A stretch of 64,000 bases of DNA from Thermosediminibacteraceae bacterium (GCA_021890755.1 JAKKUQ010000007.1:1-64000), one strand, 5' to 3'. Shown: positions 17,829 through 27,607, counted from the first letter of the stretch. The notes: generated from the letters alone by a model not told the origin. Numbers and translations: made by a program.

Positions 17829-18977
17829 TCATTTTACCCAATTCCAAGGGCTAACATGCTGACCGTTTTTTCGCACCTCAAAGTGTAGGTGCGGCCCCGT
17901 AGAAATGCCTGTGCTGCCAACAAGGGCGATTTTTTGCCCTCTTTTCACGTTTTCACCCTCACTTACAAGGATCTTTGAAAGGTGCGCATACAAAGTTGAA
18001 ATGCCGCCACCGTGGTCAATAATTACGGTATATCCATAGCCGCCGTAGTACCCTGCATATATCACTTCACCATCATCGGCTGCCACAACGTCGGCGCCCA
18101 TTTGAGCACCTATATCAAGTCCAGTGTGGAATCGCTTAGATCCGTACACGGGATGGATGCGCCAGCCATACTCAGAAGTAATTCGTCTGGAACTGGGAAC
18201 GGGCCATTGAAATTTCCCTGTTCCTACATACCCCTTATTGTTTCGAGCCTGAATCTGCCTTATCATTTCAGCTATTTTCCTGGATTCCGCTTCTAACTGA
18301 TCTTGCTGGCGCTCGTATTCTCTCCTTTGCTGTTCCAAAATTGCCAATAATTTTTGTCGGTCTTGCTGGCGTGAAGCTATTTTTGCCCTATGGCTATTTA
18401 TAATTTGATGCTGCTGTGCTATGGCCTGTCGTTGAGCTTCCAACTCTGCTTTTTTCTTTTCTATCATTTCCTTTTTTGCTCGAAAGTCCGCAAGAAGATC
18501 TTTATCGTAATCCAAAAGGCGTTTTACCATATCCATTCTGGTTAGAAAATCAGCAAAACTTGTAGCCTCCAGCATTACTTCCAAATAATCTACCGGCCCG
18601 GCCTTGTACATTGCCCTCAGGCGTGTTTTTAAATTTTCCTCCTGCTCTTTTACCTCTTTCTCTGCCTTTTCGAGCTCTGCCTGGGTCATGGCAAGTTTTT
18701 GCTGGGTGAGTTTTAATTCAGCTTCTGTAACAGCGAGCTTTTTTTGTGTTTCTTGCAGATCCTTTTCTATTGCTTCAAGCTCTTCCAGTATATTATTTTT
18801 TTGAGCTTTTACCTTCTTTAAGGCATTCTCTAATTCCTGTAACTTCTCCGATATCTTACTTTGCCTGTTTTTCAAGTCCTGCAGGTCATTTGCGCTAGCC
18901 GGGGTCAGCGAAGTTATCAAAAATAAAGTTAGGATCAACCCAAAGACGTTTCTTGCTCTGATTTTGAGATTTTTCAA
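17829..18977 (-). CDS. EnvC/PcsB-like murein hydrolase or activator with M23 domain
   Basis: 382 residues: signal peptide (ending SLTPASA, residue ~29), a long coiled coil (~30-250), then an M23/LytM domain with zinc ligands in HTGLDIG and HLHFEV plus HGGG in between. Because the ligands are intact it could be an active endopeptidase rather than only an activator. The coiled coil is what FtsEX grips to switch such proteins on, and ftsEX lie immediately upstream. The start is TTG at 18977, seven bases after GGAGG. The gene is separated from ftsX by 19 bases. Confidence 0.9.
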   Translation of the reverse strand: MKNLKIRARNVFGLILTLFLITSLTPASANDLQDLKNRQSKISEKLQELENALKKVKAQKNNILEELEAIEKDLQETQKKLAVTEAELKLTQQKLAMTQAELEKAEKEVKEQEENLKTRLRAMYKAGPVDYLEVMLEATSFADFLTRMDMVKRLLDYDKDLLADFRAKKEMIEKKKAELEAQRQAIAQQHQIINSHRAKIASRQQDRQKLLAILEQQRREYERQQDQLEAESRKIAEMIRQIQARNNKGYVGTGKFQWPVPSSRRITSEYGWRIHPVYGSKRFHTGLDIGAQMGADVVAADDGEVIYAGYYGGYGYTVIIDHGGGISTLYAHLSKILVSEGENVKRGQKIALVGSTGISTGPHLHFEVRKNGQHVSPWNWVK

Positions 18978-18996
18978 ATCTATACCTCCCTCCGGC

Positions 18997-19869
18997 TCAC
19001 ACCCTCAAAAACTTTTTAATCGAAAATCCGCTGCCAAAAGCCCCTAGAAAAGTGCCTATAGTCAGCAAACCTAAACTATAATCGTAAAATTCTTCTATAG
19101 GCAATAGCGAAATTATTGGAATATTCAACTTCACCATCTCATATAGGTAGTTATAGCCAACAGTAAGTAAAACTATAGCTATTAAAGAACCGGTAAAACC
19201 TAGAAGCATCCCTTCTATTAGGAAGGGCCAGCGCACAAACCAATCGGTGGCGCCTATGTATTTCATAATGTTTATTTCCCTTCTGCGAGCAAAAACTGTA
19301 ATCCTAATCGTATTTGATATTATAAAGATAGAAATTATGGCGAAGATCACCATTATAGCGAAACCTACCAGTCTCACCCAATGGGTGATCTTAAATAGTT
19401 TTTCCACCACACCCTTTCCGTACTTTACCTCCTCCACGCCGGGTATTTGTTGTATCTTTTCAGCAACAGCCGCTACTTCCTGAGGAGTTTCAACTTTTAT
19501 GCGGAAAGAATGAGGGAGTGGGTTTTCTATGCCTTCCAGCAATTCTTCTCCAACTTGTTTTTTGAATTCCTCTAAAGCCTGTTCTTTCGAAACAAAGACA
19601 ACTTCTTTGACTCCATCTATGCTTTTTATCTTATATTCGACCTGGTTTAGCACCAGCTGATTTACAGAATCTTCAAGGTAAGCGGTGATTTCCACCTGGG
19701 ACTCTACATTTTTTGCTATGTAATCAAAGTTAATCGAAATTATCAAAAAAGAGCCGAATATTATCAGCGCTGAAGCTACGGCTCCAATAGACGCCAAGCT
19801 CATCCATCCATTCCGGAAAAGGTTTACAAATGCTTCTTTGAAGAAATAGCGTATGGTTCTAAGTTTCAC
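18997..19869 (-). CDS. ftsX: Cell-division ABC transporter membrane subunit FtsX
   Basis: Membrane partner of FtsE. It has a TM segment at ~25-48, a large extracellular loop (~50-165, which contacts the EnvC/PcsB coiled coil), and three C-terminal TM segments with the FtsX/MacB-type permease core (IRITVFARRREINIMKYIGA). 290 residues is typical. It starts at a GTG overlapping the last 11 bases of ftsE, so the two are translationally coupled. Role: transmits ATP hydrolysis in FtsE across the membrane to control septal peptidoglycan hydrolysis. Confidence 0.95.
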   Translation of the reverse strand: MKLRTIRYFFKEAFVNLFRNGWMSLASIGAVASALIIFGSFLIISINFDYIAKNVESQVEITAYLEDSVNQLVLNQVEYKIKSIDGVKEVVFVSKEQALEEFKKQVGEELLEGIENPLPHSFRIKVETPQEVAAVAEKIQQIPGVEEVKYGKGVVEKLFKITHWVRLVGFAIMVIFAIISIFIISNTIRITVFARRREINIMKYIGATDWFVRWPFLIEGMLLGFTGSLIAIVLLTVGYNYLYEMVKLNIPIISLLPIEEFYDYSLGLLTIGTFLGAFGSGFSIKKFLRV

Positions 19870-20554
19870 CGCGGTAAACCCCTCTTTCTTCGTCTCTTAC
19901 TAATCTTCCATTTTCCAACTGCAAAACCCGCTTTCTCATGGCATCAACTAGTTCTTTGGCATGAGTAGCCACAATTAGGGTGGTTCCGTTTTTATTTATT
20001 TCGTTAAATAATTCCATTATTTCCCAGGATGTATCCGGATCCAAATTGCCGGTAGGCTCATCCGCTATGACGACATCGGGATTGTTGACAAGGGCCCTCG
20101 CGAGGGCTACTCTCTGCTGCTCTCCTCCCGATAGCTCATGGGGTCTGGCATTCATTTTGTGTGAGAGCCCCACCATTTCCAGTATCTTTGGAACCCTCTT
20201 TTTTATCTCCCTGGGGGAAGCTTCCACTACTTCCATCGCGAAGGCTACATTTTCGTAAACGGTTTTTTGTGGAAGCAGCCTGAAATCCTGAAATACAACG
20301 CCCAACTTTCGCCTCAAATAAGGTACCTCTTTAGGTTTTAAGCGCGTTATGTTTTTGCCGCCTATAAAAATCTGGCCACGGGTGGGCAATTCCTCGCGAA
20401 AAATTAGTTTGAGAAACGTAGACTTTCCTGCTCCGGTGGGCCCCACCAGAAAGACGAACTCGCCTTTTTCGATTTTAACATTTATATCTTTAAGGGCGAT
20501 ACAACCGCCCGGGTATACTTTTGAAACCCCTATCATTTCGATCATGTGTAGCAC
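19859..20554 (-). CDS. ftsE: Cell-division ATP-binding protein FtsE
   Basis: ABC ATPase of the FtsEX complex: Walker A GPTGAGKST, Q-loop VFQDFRLLP, signature LSGGEQQRVALARAL and Walker B VVIADEPTGNLD. The GTG at 20554 has AGGTGG six bases upstream and is preferred over internal ATGs three and six codons later. It is the first gene of the minus-strand operon ftsE-ftsX-envC-ctp-minJ-like. The 214-base gap to the divergent gene at 20769 must contain both promoters; I could not assign either with confidence. Confidence 0.96.
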   Translation of the reverse strand: MLHMIEMIGVSKVYPGGCIALKDINVKIEKGEFVFLVGPTGAGKSTFLKLIFREELPTRGQIFIGGKNITRLKPKEVPYLRRKLGVVFQDFRLLPQKTVYENVAFAMEVVEASPREIKKRVPKILEMVGLSHKMNARPHELSGGEQQRVALARALVNNPDVVIADEPTGNLDPDTSWEIMELFNEINKNGTTLIVATHAKELVDAMRKRVLQLENGRLVRDEERGVYRGET

Positions 20555-20768
20555 CTGAAACCACCTCTCAATGACTATTTCTTTAACTTCGACACAAATC
20601 CAAAAATTCCTTCCCCCTCAAGGCTTATATTTTATGGTAATATATTCCCGAAAAAATTTTTAAAAGCGGCTATTCACTATAAGTCATGGGATCACAATAC
20701 TTTATCTCCATAGCCGGACAAGGTAGAATAATATTAAAAAAGTTTCCGAAACAGGCAGGTGTTGTGAC

Positions 20769-21668
20769 ATGAGCTATCGCGACTTTTCAATTGAAGAATT
20801 ATCCCGCCGTGTGAAAAAAGCCATAGAACTATTATCCGATTGCGCGGTCTGCGCCCAGGAATGCCATGTAAACCGCCTAAAAGGAGAAAGAGGGTTTTGC
20901 CGTACCGGCCGCTATGCTGTCGTGAGCAGTTGGGGACCGCATTTCGGCGAAGAGGATGTGCTGGTCGGTACCCACGGCTCTGGCACTATATTTTTCGCTT
21001 ACTGCAATATGGCCTGCCGATTCTGTCAAAACTGCGAGATAAGCCATTACGGGGAAGGCAGAGAAATGACACCCCGTGAGCTTGCTGATATAATGCTAGA
21101 ATTGCAGCAAATTGGGTGTCATAACGTAAATTTAGTATCCCCTAGTCATTGCGTACCACAGATCCTTGAAGCTTTAGAACTTGCTGTGCTGGACGGCCTA
21201 AAGATTCCCCTCGTTTACAATACGGGAGGGTACGATTCTGTTCAAACCTTAAAATTGCTCGATGGCATAATCGACATATACATGCCGGACATAAAATTCG
21301 GAGAAAACGAGGCAGGAAAACTTTACGCTTCTGCCCCTGGTTATTTTACGGTAGCAAAGCGTGCAGTGAAAGAAATGTATAGGCAGGTAGGGGACCTTAC
21401 AATTGATGAACGAGGATTAGCTATAAAAGGCTTGATAGTGAGGCACCTCGTGCTACCAAATGATCTTGCTCAAACAAAAGAAGTTATGAAATTTCTGGCT
21501 GAAGAAATCTCTCCAAATACTTTTGTCAATATAATGGACCAGTATTATCCTGCCCACAAAGCTTGGCAATATCCGGCCCTTTCAAGACGCATTACATCTA
21601 ATGAGTATAGGAGGGCTCTGGAAATCGCCAAAGCCTCAGGCTTAAAACGCATATACCTAAAAAAATAA
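20769..21668 (+). CDS. PflX-like radical SAM protein
   Basis: 299 residues with the radical SAM cluster motif C-x3-C-x2-C in CNMACRFCQNC (~79-89) and an additional N-terminal cysteine set (CAVCAQEC and GFC, ~24-47). The latter is typical of the COG1313 PflX group, homologues of pyruvate formate-lyase activase whose substrate is not established. SAM-binding glycine region: VYNTGGYDS. A single gene, divergent from ftsE and closed by a strong terminator. The Shine-Dalgarno (CAGGTG) is weak. Confidence 0.88.
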   Translation: MSYRDFSIEELSRRVKKAIELLSDCAVCAQECHVNRLKGERGFCRTGRYAVVSSWGPHFGEEDVLVGTHGSGTIFFAYCNMACRFCQNCEISHYGEGREMTPRELADIMLELQQIGCHNVNLVSPSHCVPQILEALELAVLDGLKIPLVYNTGGYDSVQTLKLLDGIIDIYMPDIKFGENEAGKLYASAPGYFTVAKRAVKEMYRQVGDLTIDERGLAIKGLIVRHLVLPNDLAQTKEVMKFLAEEISPNTFVNIMDQYYPAHKAWQYPALSRRITSNEYRRALEIAKASGLKRIYLKK

Positions 21669-21716
21669 AGCCGCGAGTATCGCCAATAAAACTCATGCGA
21701 TATCTTGCGGCCTTTT
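21669..21716. terminator. Bidirectional terminator between convergent genes
   Basis: GCCGCGAGTATCGC pairs with GCGATATCTTGCGGC around a 13-base loop. CTTTTTAC follows on the plus strand and TTTATTTTTTTAGG on the minus strand, so it serves both convergent genes. Confidence 0.9.
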
Positions 21717-24700
21717 TACTTAGATACCCACTCGCTTCTCCTTTTCAAGCGCTGCCTTACTTTTTCTGGTATAAGATCTCCAACTTTACCAGTAGCCACG
21801 CAAATGTTTGTATCTGCCGCTCCGTAATATACGAGGATTTCATCGTTTTCGTCCAGGATCTCTTTATCTTCAGCAGGTACTGCTCCACAGGTAAACACCA
21901 CATTTGGTACCCAACATTCGCCCTCTTTCCCCAACTCACACTCGGTTTCCGGGGAAAGAATGGGGTTGGGAGAACGGTATAACACTCGCCCCGGGTCGTT
22001 CAAGTCGGTCAAAATCACCCCGAGCCTGTATACCATTTGATGGTCTACTCCGTGGTATATCAAAAGCCATCCAAACCTGGTTTTTAGAGGTTGCGCTCCT
22101 GCCCCAATCTTTAGGGAATCCCACATCATCCCCGAGCGGGGACCAATTATTATCTTATGGCCCTCTTGAGGCCAAGGAAATACCAACTTGTCGGAATAGG
22201 AAACCCAAATACTGGGTTCTATTCTATGGTATATTACGTACTTATTTCCTATCTTTTCTGGGAACAGTATAGCGTCCTTATCCCAGAGTCCAGGGAAGGC
22301 CAGTCCTCTTCTCTTCCACCGGTCGAAGTTGCGGCTCAAGAAATCCTCTACCGAAATTGAAGCGGCTGCGATTTGTGCCACAACACCGTCGTATGCTGTG
22401 TAAAGCATTATGATCTCATCGTCTATAATTACTACTCGCGGATCCTCGCAGCCCTTTATTTCCTCCTTGGTTTCGGGAACAAAAATTGGTTCACTGAGCC
22501 TTTCTAGAACGGTATATCCATCGGTAATAGCAAGGCCAATCCTTGATACCTCGTCCTGTCCGAAAGCCCTATACAGTAGATAAACCTTATCCTTTATCCT
22601 GAGGGCTGCAGCGTTCAGTACGTATTTGTTTTCCCACCAATTTTCTTTTCTCGGATTCAAAATCGGATTTTTTTCGTATCTTTTGAGGACTCCAGCTGGT
22701 GGCCAGTCCTCCACTTCCTGTACCACTACCTCTTCTTTCGGGGGCTTTACTCCTAAAAGCACATCTCTCAGGTCTTGATATTCCCTTCCGAGGCCTATTA
22801 GCTGAAACACTTGATCCATTATATCTTCTGGATTATAACCCATCTCTTTATAAATTTCTTCCAAAAGGTCATGGTTGAACCAATCCCTTTCCACGTGCAG
22901 CGAAAGTGGGGTTGGCACCCCTTTTCCCCCTTTGAAGCTGTAACTGGCCCACGTCCACGCTGAACACGGAAGGAAAGTCCCATCCTGCAAAGTGAGGCTT
23001 AGGCCGTAACCTTCAGCCATAGCCCAAAGCCTTTGAGCTTCTTCTCTTCTACCATTTTCTGAAATATTTCTTGCAAATTTCTTGAGCCTTGCTACAAATT
23101 CTCTCTGATGCCAGTTTTCAAATACCCGGTGGGCTGAAAAAACTTCTTTACCGTAATGCCTTGTTATTGAATTTACAAATTTCTGGCCAACTTCTCTGCG
23201 TTCGCTGGCATAAATTTCCCATATGCGAGAATAATGTTCTGCTTCGATTATGCTTTTTGCTATCCTCGTGAAATAGCGCAGCTTGGGGTACTTGCCTCCC
23301 TTTCCCTTGCTGAGGTTTACCACCGCTATTCTCGCGGTAAGTCTGTTGTACTTCGTAATATCTCCGAGGTCGTTCAGAGCCGGAAATTTACTACTGCTTA
23401 GAACTATAGGAAGAAGCTCCACTTCTTCGAAACTGTCGGGTCTCAGGTTGTCTTTGAGCCACTCGTAAAGGCGTGCATAATATTCCGGGGGCTCAGTAAA
23501 TTGAGCCAGCGTCAGGATATCCCTCACATCCATATTATCCAGCAACTGTCTCATATTGCGGAAATTTAGCCTTACCAGCAAGTTTCTTGGCGGAAACTCA
23601 TAAAGCAGTTTTCGCAGTATTTCCCATTTCACGCAAAGTACCTTTCTGTGTGGAAATAGCCTGAAAAGTTTTTCACATACTTCCAAAACGCCTTCTTCGG
23701 TGGTAAGATCGCCCGGAAAAAAGTTATCAATGGTTTTTTCCAATTCAGTTATGAAACTTTCAAACCCGCTGACGATTTTCCCTGGATCATCTTCTTTTAT
23801 ATTTAGGACATTTCTAATATAGTTTTCAAAAGCCTCACTGTATTTTCTTTGAAGCCTTTTAAATATTTCGCTGGGATAAATTTCCTTACCCCGGTAACCC
23901 CTCAGTTTTTTCGGAAGTACGATCGGAACTGAGGGGATGAATTCCAAGTAATCAAGCGGAGTAATGAGCTGCTTTGTCCTGTTGCCCCTTTCTTTCCACC
24001 GAACCTTGAAAGCATTTTTGTTTTTAATAAATGCCCGTTCTTGGGCTTCAATTAGGCTTTTTGCCTTAAAACAGACAACATTTTTTTCATTAAAACCTAT
24101 TTTACTTAAAGCCGATTCCAGCGCAAGGATTTCTCCTGCATATCCTGCAACTCTGCCGTTGTAAATGCAATAAAGAGCATCCAGAATGTCTTCTCGATGG
24201 ACATTATCTTGGAAGGAATATGCTATCAGGAAATCGTAGACAATTTTTGCCCAAAGTTCAGCAGGGAACTCAAAACCTCCTTTTTCATTAAAAGCGATTT
24301 TCTTTACTGCGTCGTACGAGTCCCTTTCTAATACTATTTCAAAGAGGCTTTCATAACGTTCGAAATTCTTTTTAAAAGACATCACATACATTTCAATGTT
24401 TATATTTTCTAGTGGAGGAGCTTCCCCTTCCTCCAGTGCGATATCGGGCCTTTTTATCATAAACCTATCTTTTAACCAAAAGTCTTCATCTCGCAATGCG
24501 CACTCGAAAGTAGCCCTGCATAAAGCCTTAAAAACTTCATTCTTCTTGTCAAAAAAAGATGGGGACGAAAGTTTGGGACCGAATCGCACCTCACACATTC
24601 TTTTTCCCCATCGGAGCGCTGTTGCAATCAGCCACGCGGTAACACCTTCGCCCCCTGCATGCTCATTGTGCTGGTCGAATTCAATACAAAAATCTTCCAC

Positions 24701-25234
24701 CAGGTCGTGCGAAATGGCATAAACTCCGCTCAATGGGTCGGAGATGCTTACGCCGTACAAAGCGGTAAAAAGTGGCGACACCAGAAGAGAGCCAATTGTG
24801 TCTTCAAGAGGATGGCGCAGAAAGCTTGCAACGGCCATATCATAACCTTCGGTTATGGGTATATAAAGTCTATTTAGACACTGTGGGTTGAAATCAGCTT
24901 CCATCAGTATTACATCCGATTCCAAAAAACGTGCTACTTCAAAAATAGCTCTTACACTAAATCCCTTGCCACTTGCCCCCTCGGGCATAAAAAAGCAAAG
25001 GAGTCCATCTTTTTTATCCACAGACTCCATAATATCTCTACCCGAAGGGTCTCCGACGCACACTATTAGTTTTGTAATCCCCTCAGAAAGCAAACTCTCT
25101 TCCGCAGTTCTAACCACTTGTATTAGGGTTTTTTCGTTGAAAGCGGGAATGCCTATCACTACATCTATCTTTTGTTTATTTTTGACAAGCTTTTTTATGC
25201 TTTCAAGGGTGTCATAGAAAAGTTTCGACTCCAC
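21716..25234 (-). CDS. Giant two-enzyme protein: GT2-like glycosyltransferase fused to GH130 phosphorylase/mannosidase
   Basis: 1172 residues. The N-terminus (~20-260) looks like a nucleotide-sugar GT-A domain (VVIGIPAFNEKTLIQVV, then MEADFNPQ in the place of a DXD, and DPLSGVYAIS). A ~600-residue helical middle has no motif I recognise. The C-terminal ~300 residues are a GH130 beta-propeller: KRYEKNPIL, YRAFG, GCEDPRV (Asp931, the family's proton donor), KIGAGAQPLKT, YHGVD and WVPNVVF.CGAV. GH130 enzymes act on beta-mannosides, many by phosphorolysis. GTG start with GGAGG six bases upstream. The product of the whole protein is unknown; making and recycling a mannose polymer is a fair hypothesis. 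Confidence 0.75.
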   Translation of the reverse strand: MESKLFYDTLESIKKLVKNKQKIDVVIGIPAFNEKTLIQVVRTAEESLLSEGITKLIVCVGDPSGRDIMESVDKKDGLLCFFMPEGASGKGFSVRAIFEVARFLESDVILMEADFNPQCLNRLYIPITEGYDMAVASFLRHPLEDTIGSLLVSPLFTALYGVSISDPLSGVYAISHDLVEDFCIEFDQHNEHAGGEGVTAWLIATALRWGKRMCEVRFGPKLSSPSFFDKKNEVFKALCRATFECALRDEDFWLKDRFMIKRPDIALEEGEAPPLENINIEMYVMSFKKNFERYESLFEIVLERDSYDAVKKIAFNEKGGFEFPAELWAKIVYDFLIAYSFQDNVHREDILDALYCIYNGRVAGYAGEILALESALSKIGFNEKNVVCFKAKSLIEAQERAFIKNKNAFKVRWKERGNRTKQLITPLDYLEFIPSVPIVLPKKLRGYRGKEIYPSEIFKRLQRKYSEAFENYIRNVLNIKEDDPGKIVSGFESFITELEKTIDNFFPGDLTTEEGVLEVCEKLFRLFPHRKVLCVKWEILRKLLYEFPPRNLLVRLNFRNMRQLLDNMDVRDILTLAQFTEPPEYYARLYEWLKDNLRPDSFEEVELLPIVLSSSKFPALNDLGDITKYNRLTARIAVVNLSKGKGGKYPKLRYFTRIAKSIIEAEHYSRIWEIYASERREVGQKFVNSITRHYGKEVFSAHRVFENWHQREFVARLKKFARNISENGRREEAQRLWAMAEGYGLSLTLQDGTFLPCSAWTWASYSFKGGKGVPTPLSLHVERDWFNHDLLEEIYKEMGYNPEDIMDQVFQLIGLGREYQDLRDVLLGVKPPKEEVVVQEVEDWPPAGVLKRYEKNPILNPRKENWWENKYVLNAAALRIKDKVYLLYRAFGQDEVSRIGLAITDGYTVLERLSEPIFVPETKEEIKGCEDPRVVIIDDEIIMLYTAYDGVVAQIAAASISVEDFLSRNFDRWKRRGLAFPGLWDKDAILFPEKIGNKYVIYHRIEPSIWVSYSDKLVFPWPQEGHKIIIGPRSGMMWDSLKIGAGAQPLKTRFGWLLIYHGVDHQMVYRLGVILTDLNDPGRVLYRSPNPILSPETECELGKEGECWVPNVVFTCGAVPAEDKEILDENDEILVYYGAADTNICVATGKVGDLIPEKVRQRLKRRSEWVSK

Positions 25235-25244
25235 TTTTTACCTC

Positions 25245-26270
25245 CTAAACTGCCGGAATAAGCACCATTTCTTTTTTTTCATCTATTTTTTCTAAAATCT
25301 GATGGGCTAAAAGAAAGGACACAATTGCCTCTGCACCCTGATTTTGGTTCACTCCATCGGGAGTTAAAGCGTCATGGCAACCCTGCGTTTCCCGGTTAAT
25401 AAGAGGGATTTCATTTATATTTTTCCCCCAATACCAATCATATGCTACCTTCGCCTTAAAAAAGTACTCTTTTTCTCCTGTCGAAAGGAATGCCTGCAGA
25501 CAGGCAAGTATTATGGAAGCAGCGTCTACGGGCTGTTGGTCGTATAATGGGATCTTCTCTTCCTTCTTCCACCATCCCCTATTTCCTACTATGTTAAGAT
25601 AACCCCTTTTGAAGAGGGCATCTGTAAGAAATCTCAAAGTACTTTGGGCCACCTCTAATACTCTTTTGTCACCACTAATAGCGTAGTAGGAAAAGAGGGA
25701 ATGGGGAAGGAGTGCATTGCAATAAGTTAGTTTATCCTCAAACCAGTGCCAGCTCTTAGTATAATTTTCCTCATATAACTTTACGAGCTTGTAAGCCATC
25801 TTTTTGGCTGCTTGGTACAGTTCAGAATAAACTTTAAAGTTGTCGATAAGGTAAACTAGCCCCAGGAGCACATAAGCTATAGCCCTAGGTGCTTCTACAT
25901 TCAACACCTTTTCCAGGCTTTTTTTAATCATCCTTTCACTTGCTTGCTTTATATCTTCCATGTCACAGCCCATTGCGAAACTTGCTGCCATAAAGGCGCG
26001 ACCGATGCAGTCTTCTGAATTAATTACTGGAACAAATTGATCTTCTATTTTTAGATTATTCCAATAGCCGCTTTCATCCTGAGCCTCTTCTAGGAAGCTT
26101 GTGTATATTTTAGAAAGCCGTTCTCTTACCTTATCCTTCATGTTCATTGCCACTAATAAAGCTCTGGCATTATCGTCGACTGTGTACCCACTGCTTTTTA
26201 GAGGGCGACCCTTCTCGGAGAACTGTATTATTCCAGTGGAATCCGTCATTCTAACAAGATGATTATACAT
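25245..26270 (-). CDS. Predicted alpha/alpha-barrel glycan enzyme
   Basis: 341 residues, soluble, rich in paired helices (SGYTVDDNARALLVAMN, SWHWFEDKLTYCNALLPHSL, YFFKAKVAYDWYWGKN). This resembles the (alpha/alpha)6 toroid of glycoside hydrolases and is often annotated only as glycosidase or glycosyltransferase-associated. Conserved-looking acidic and aromatic residues (DDN, WHWFED) could form an active site, but I cannot assign a reaction. Its ATG overlaps the end of the GT4 gene by eight bases, and it precedes the GT2/GH130 fusion by 10 bases. In other bacteria a GT4, a protein of this kind and a GH130 protein often sit together, which argues for one pathway. Confidence 0.6.
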   Translation of the reverse strand: MYNHLVRMTDSTGIIQFSEKGRPLKSSGYTVDDNARALLVAMNMKDKVRERLSKIYTSFLEEAQDESGYWNNLKIEDQFVPVINSEDCIGRAFMAASFAMGCDMEDIKQASERMIKKSLEKVLNVEAPRAIAYVLLGLVYLIDNFKVYSELYQAAKKMAYKLVKLYEENYTKSWHWFEDKLTYCNALLPHSLFSYYAISGDKRVLEVAQSTLRFLTDALFKRGYLNIVGNRGWWKKEEKIPLYDQQPVDAASIILACLQAFLSTGEKEYFFKAKVAYDWYWGKNINEIPLINRETQGCHDALTPDGVNQNQGAEAIVSFLLAHQILEKIDEKKEMVLIPAV

Positions 26271-27423
26271 CCTTTGCCGCCCTCCTCTTGTAATTGGGCT
26301 GCAGAATTTCTTCTATAATATCTAGGTAGCTTTTCGCAACTTGAGGCCAGGTCATAGTCTTCCCTAACTTTGCAGCTTTCTTTTCTAACTGAGTTTTTAA
26401 AACCGGGTCGCTTAATACCTTTTCTATCAACTGTGCAAGTTCCTCGGGATCTGCATCCGACGCCACAAGTCCCCTTCCGCTTGCCAACATCTCTAAGGAG
26501 TATTCGTAAGGTGTCGAAACAATGGCTCTTCCACATCCTATGGCATACGACAATGTACCACTTACAGCTTGGTGCCTACCTGGATAAGGAGTCAGGTAAA
26601 CGTCGGTCATATAGAGGAAATCTCCAATTTCCTCGAGAGTCAAGAATTTGTTGGCAAAGCGAACGTTATTGTGTAATTTTAGAGAATCAACAAGTTTTTC
26701 TAGGGACTCTCTATACACTTCCCCTTCACGCTTTTTAAGCTTAGGATGGGTTTCGCCCACTATCCAATAGACAATATTTGGATATTTTTCCTTTAAAATT
26801 GCTATAGCTTTTATTCCCAGTTCTATACCTTTGCCGGGCCCCACAAATCCGAAAGTAGTAACCACAGGGCGTCCTGCTATCCCGTAAGTTTCCTTTAGTC
26901 TTTCCCTGTCTTTTTTGGGGAAAACCGGGACACCATGAGGTACTACGTAGATTTTATTAAGCGGTATTTTATAAACCTCATGCAGCAGTTCTGCCGATCG
27001 CCTTGTCATACAGATTACTGCCGCAGCTTTTTGTCCTAATTTCATCAATATGCTCTTTTGGCTTACCGAAGGTTGGGAAAGCACGGTATGAGTATTTAGA
27101 ATGAAGGGTTTCTTCAGGTGGGCTATAAAATCGAGGACATAGCTACCATCGCAACCGCCAAAAATTCCGTATTCATGTTCCAAAATTACGAGATCAATAT
27201 AGGCTGCGTTTACGAATTCCGCTGATGCTATAAAATCTTCTCTATTTTCCTCGTGGAGTTCGAAGGCAACTTCAGGCGGGTAAGAATAGGAGGCATCATT
27301 ATCAGTAATGGCCAGTATCTTTACGTTTTGCCCCCAAAGGGCAAGGTTGTCCCCTAAATCCTTTGCAAATGATGCTATACCGCATTCCCGAGGAGGATAA
27401 GTGGATAATATAGCCAGATTCAT
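26263..27423 (-). CDS. GT4-family glycosyltransferase
   Basis: 386 residues with a GT-B fold. The N-terminal Rossmann motif STYPPRECGIASFAKDL identifies a distinctive GT4 subgroup, and the C-terminal half has VVTTFGFVGPGKG and the donor-binding region near YPGRHQAVSGTLSYAIGCGRAIVST. I chose the ATG at 27423, six bases after GGGGG; the ATG at 27429 abuts it. First gene of a three-gene unit with the alpha/alpha-barrel protein and the GT2/GH130 fusion. Donor and acceptor are unknown; mannose is suggested only by the GH130 partner. Confidence 0.85.
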   Translation of the reverse strand: MNLAILSTYPPRECGIASFAKDLGDNLALWGQNVKILAITDNDASYSYPPEVAFELHEENREDFIASAEFVNAAYIDLVILEHEYGIFGGCDGSYVLDFIAHLKKPFILNTHTVLSQPSVSQKSILMKLGQKAAAVICMTRRSAELLHEVYKIPLNKIYVVPHGVPVFPKKDRERLKETYGIAGRPVVTTFGFVGPGKGIELGIKAIAILKEKYPNIVYWIVGETHPKLKKREGEVYRESLEKLVDSLKLHNNVRFANKFLTLEEIGDFLYMTDVYLTPYPGRHQAVSGTLSYAIGCGRAIVSTPYEYSLEMLASGRGLVASDADPEELAQLIEKVLSDPVLKTQLEKKAAKLGKTMTWPQVAKSYLDIIEEILQPNYKRRAAKDV

Positions 27424-27585
27424 ATACATCCCCCATTTCTTAATTGCAAGAAAAAATTTTTCAAAGTTGGGCTGTGATTTCCAGTAAAACCAGTATCATT
27501 CTTATTATACATTCAAACAAGCTATATTATCCCTTCGCCGAGTATAGCATCATCGCGAGGAATTTTTTAGGACAAAGAAAATTAA

Positions 27586-27607
27586 AACTCTGATGGAAAT
27601 CAGAGTT
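27586..27607 (-). terminator. Terminator-like hairpin in the leader of the GT4 unit
   Basis: AACTCTGAT pairs perfectly with ATCAGAGTT around a 4-base loop and is followed on the minus strand by TTAATTTTCTTTG. It sits ~160 bases upstream of the GT4 start and downstream of a TTGACA (27666-27671), so it could attenuate this operon. The remaining 27430-27824 sequence is AT-rich and shows no gene. Confidence 0.5.
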
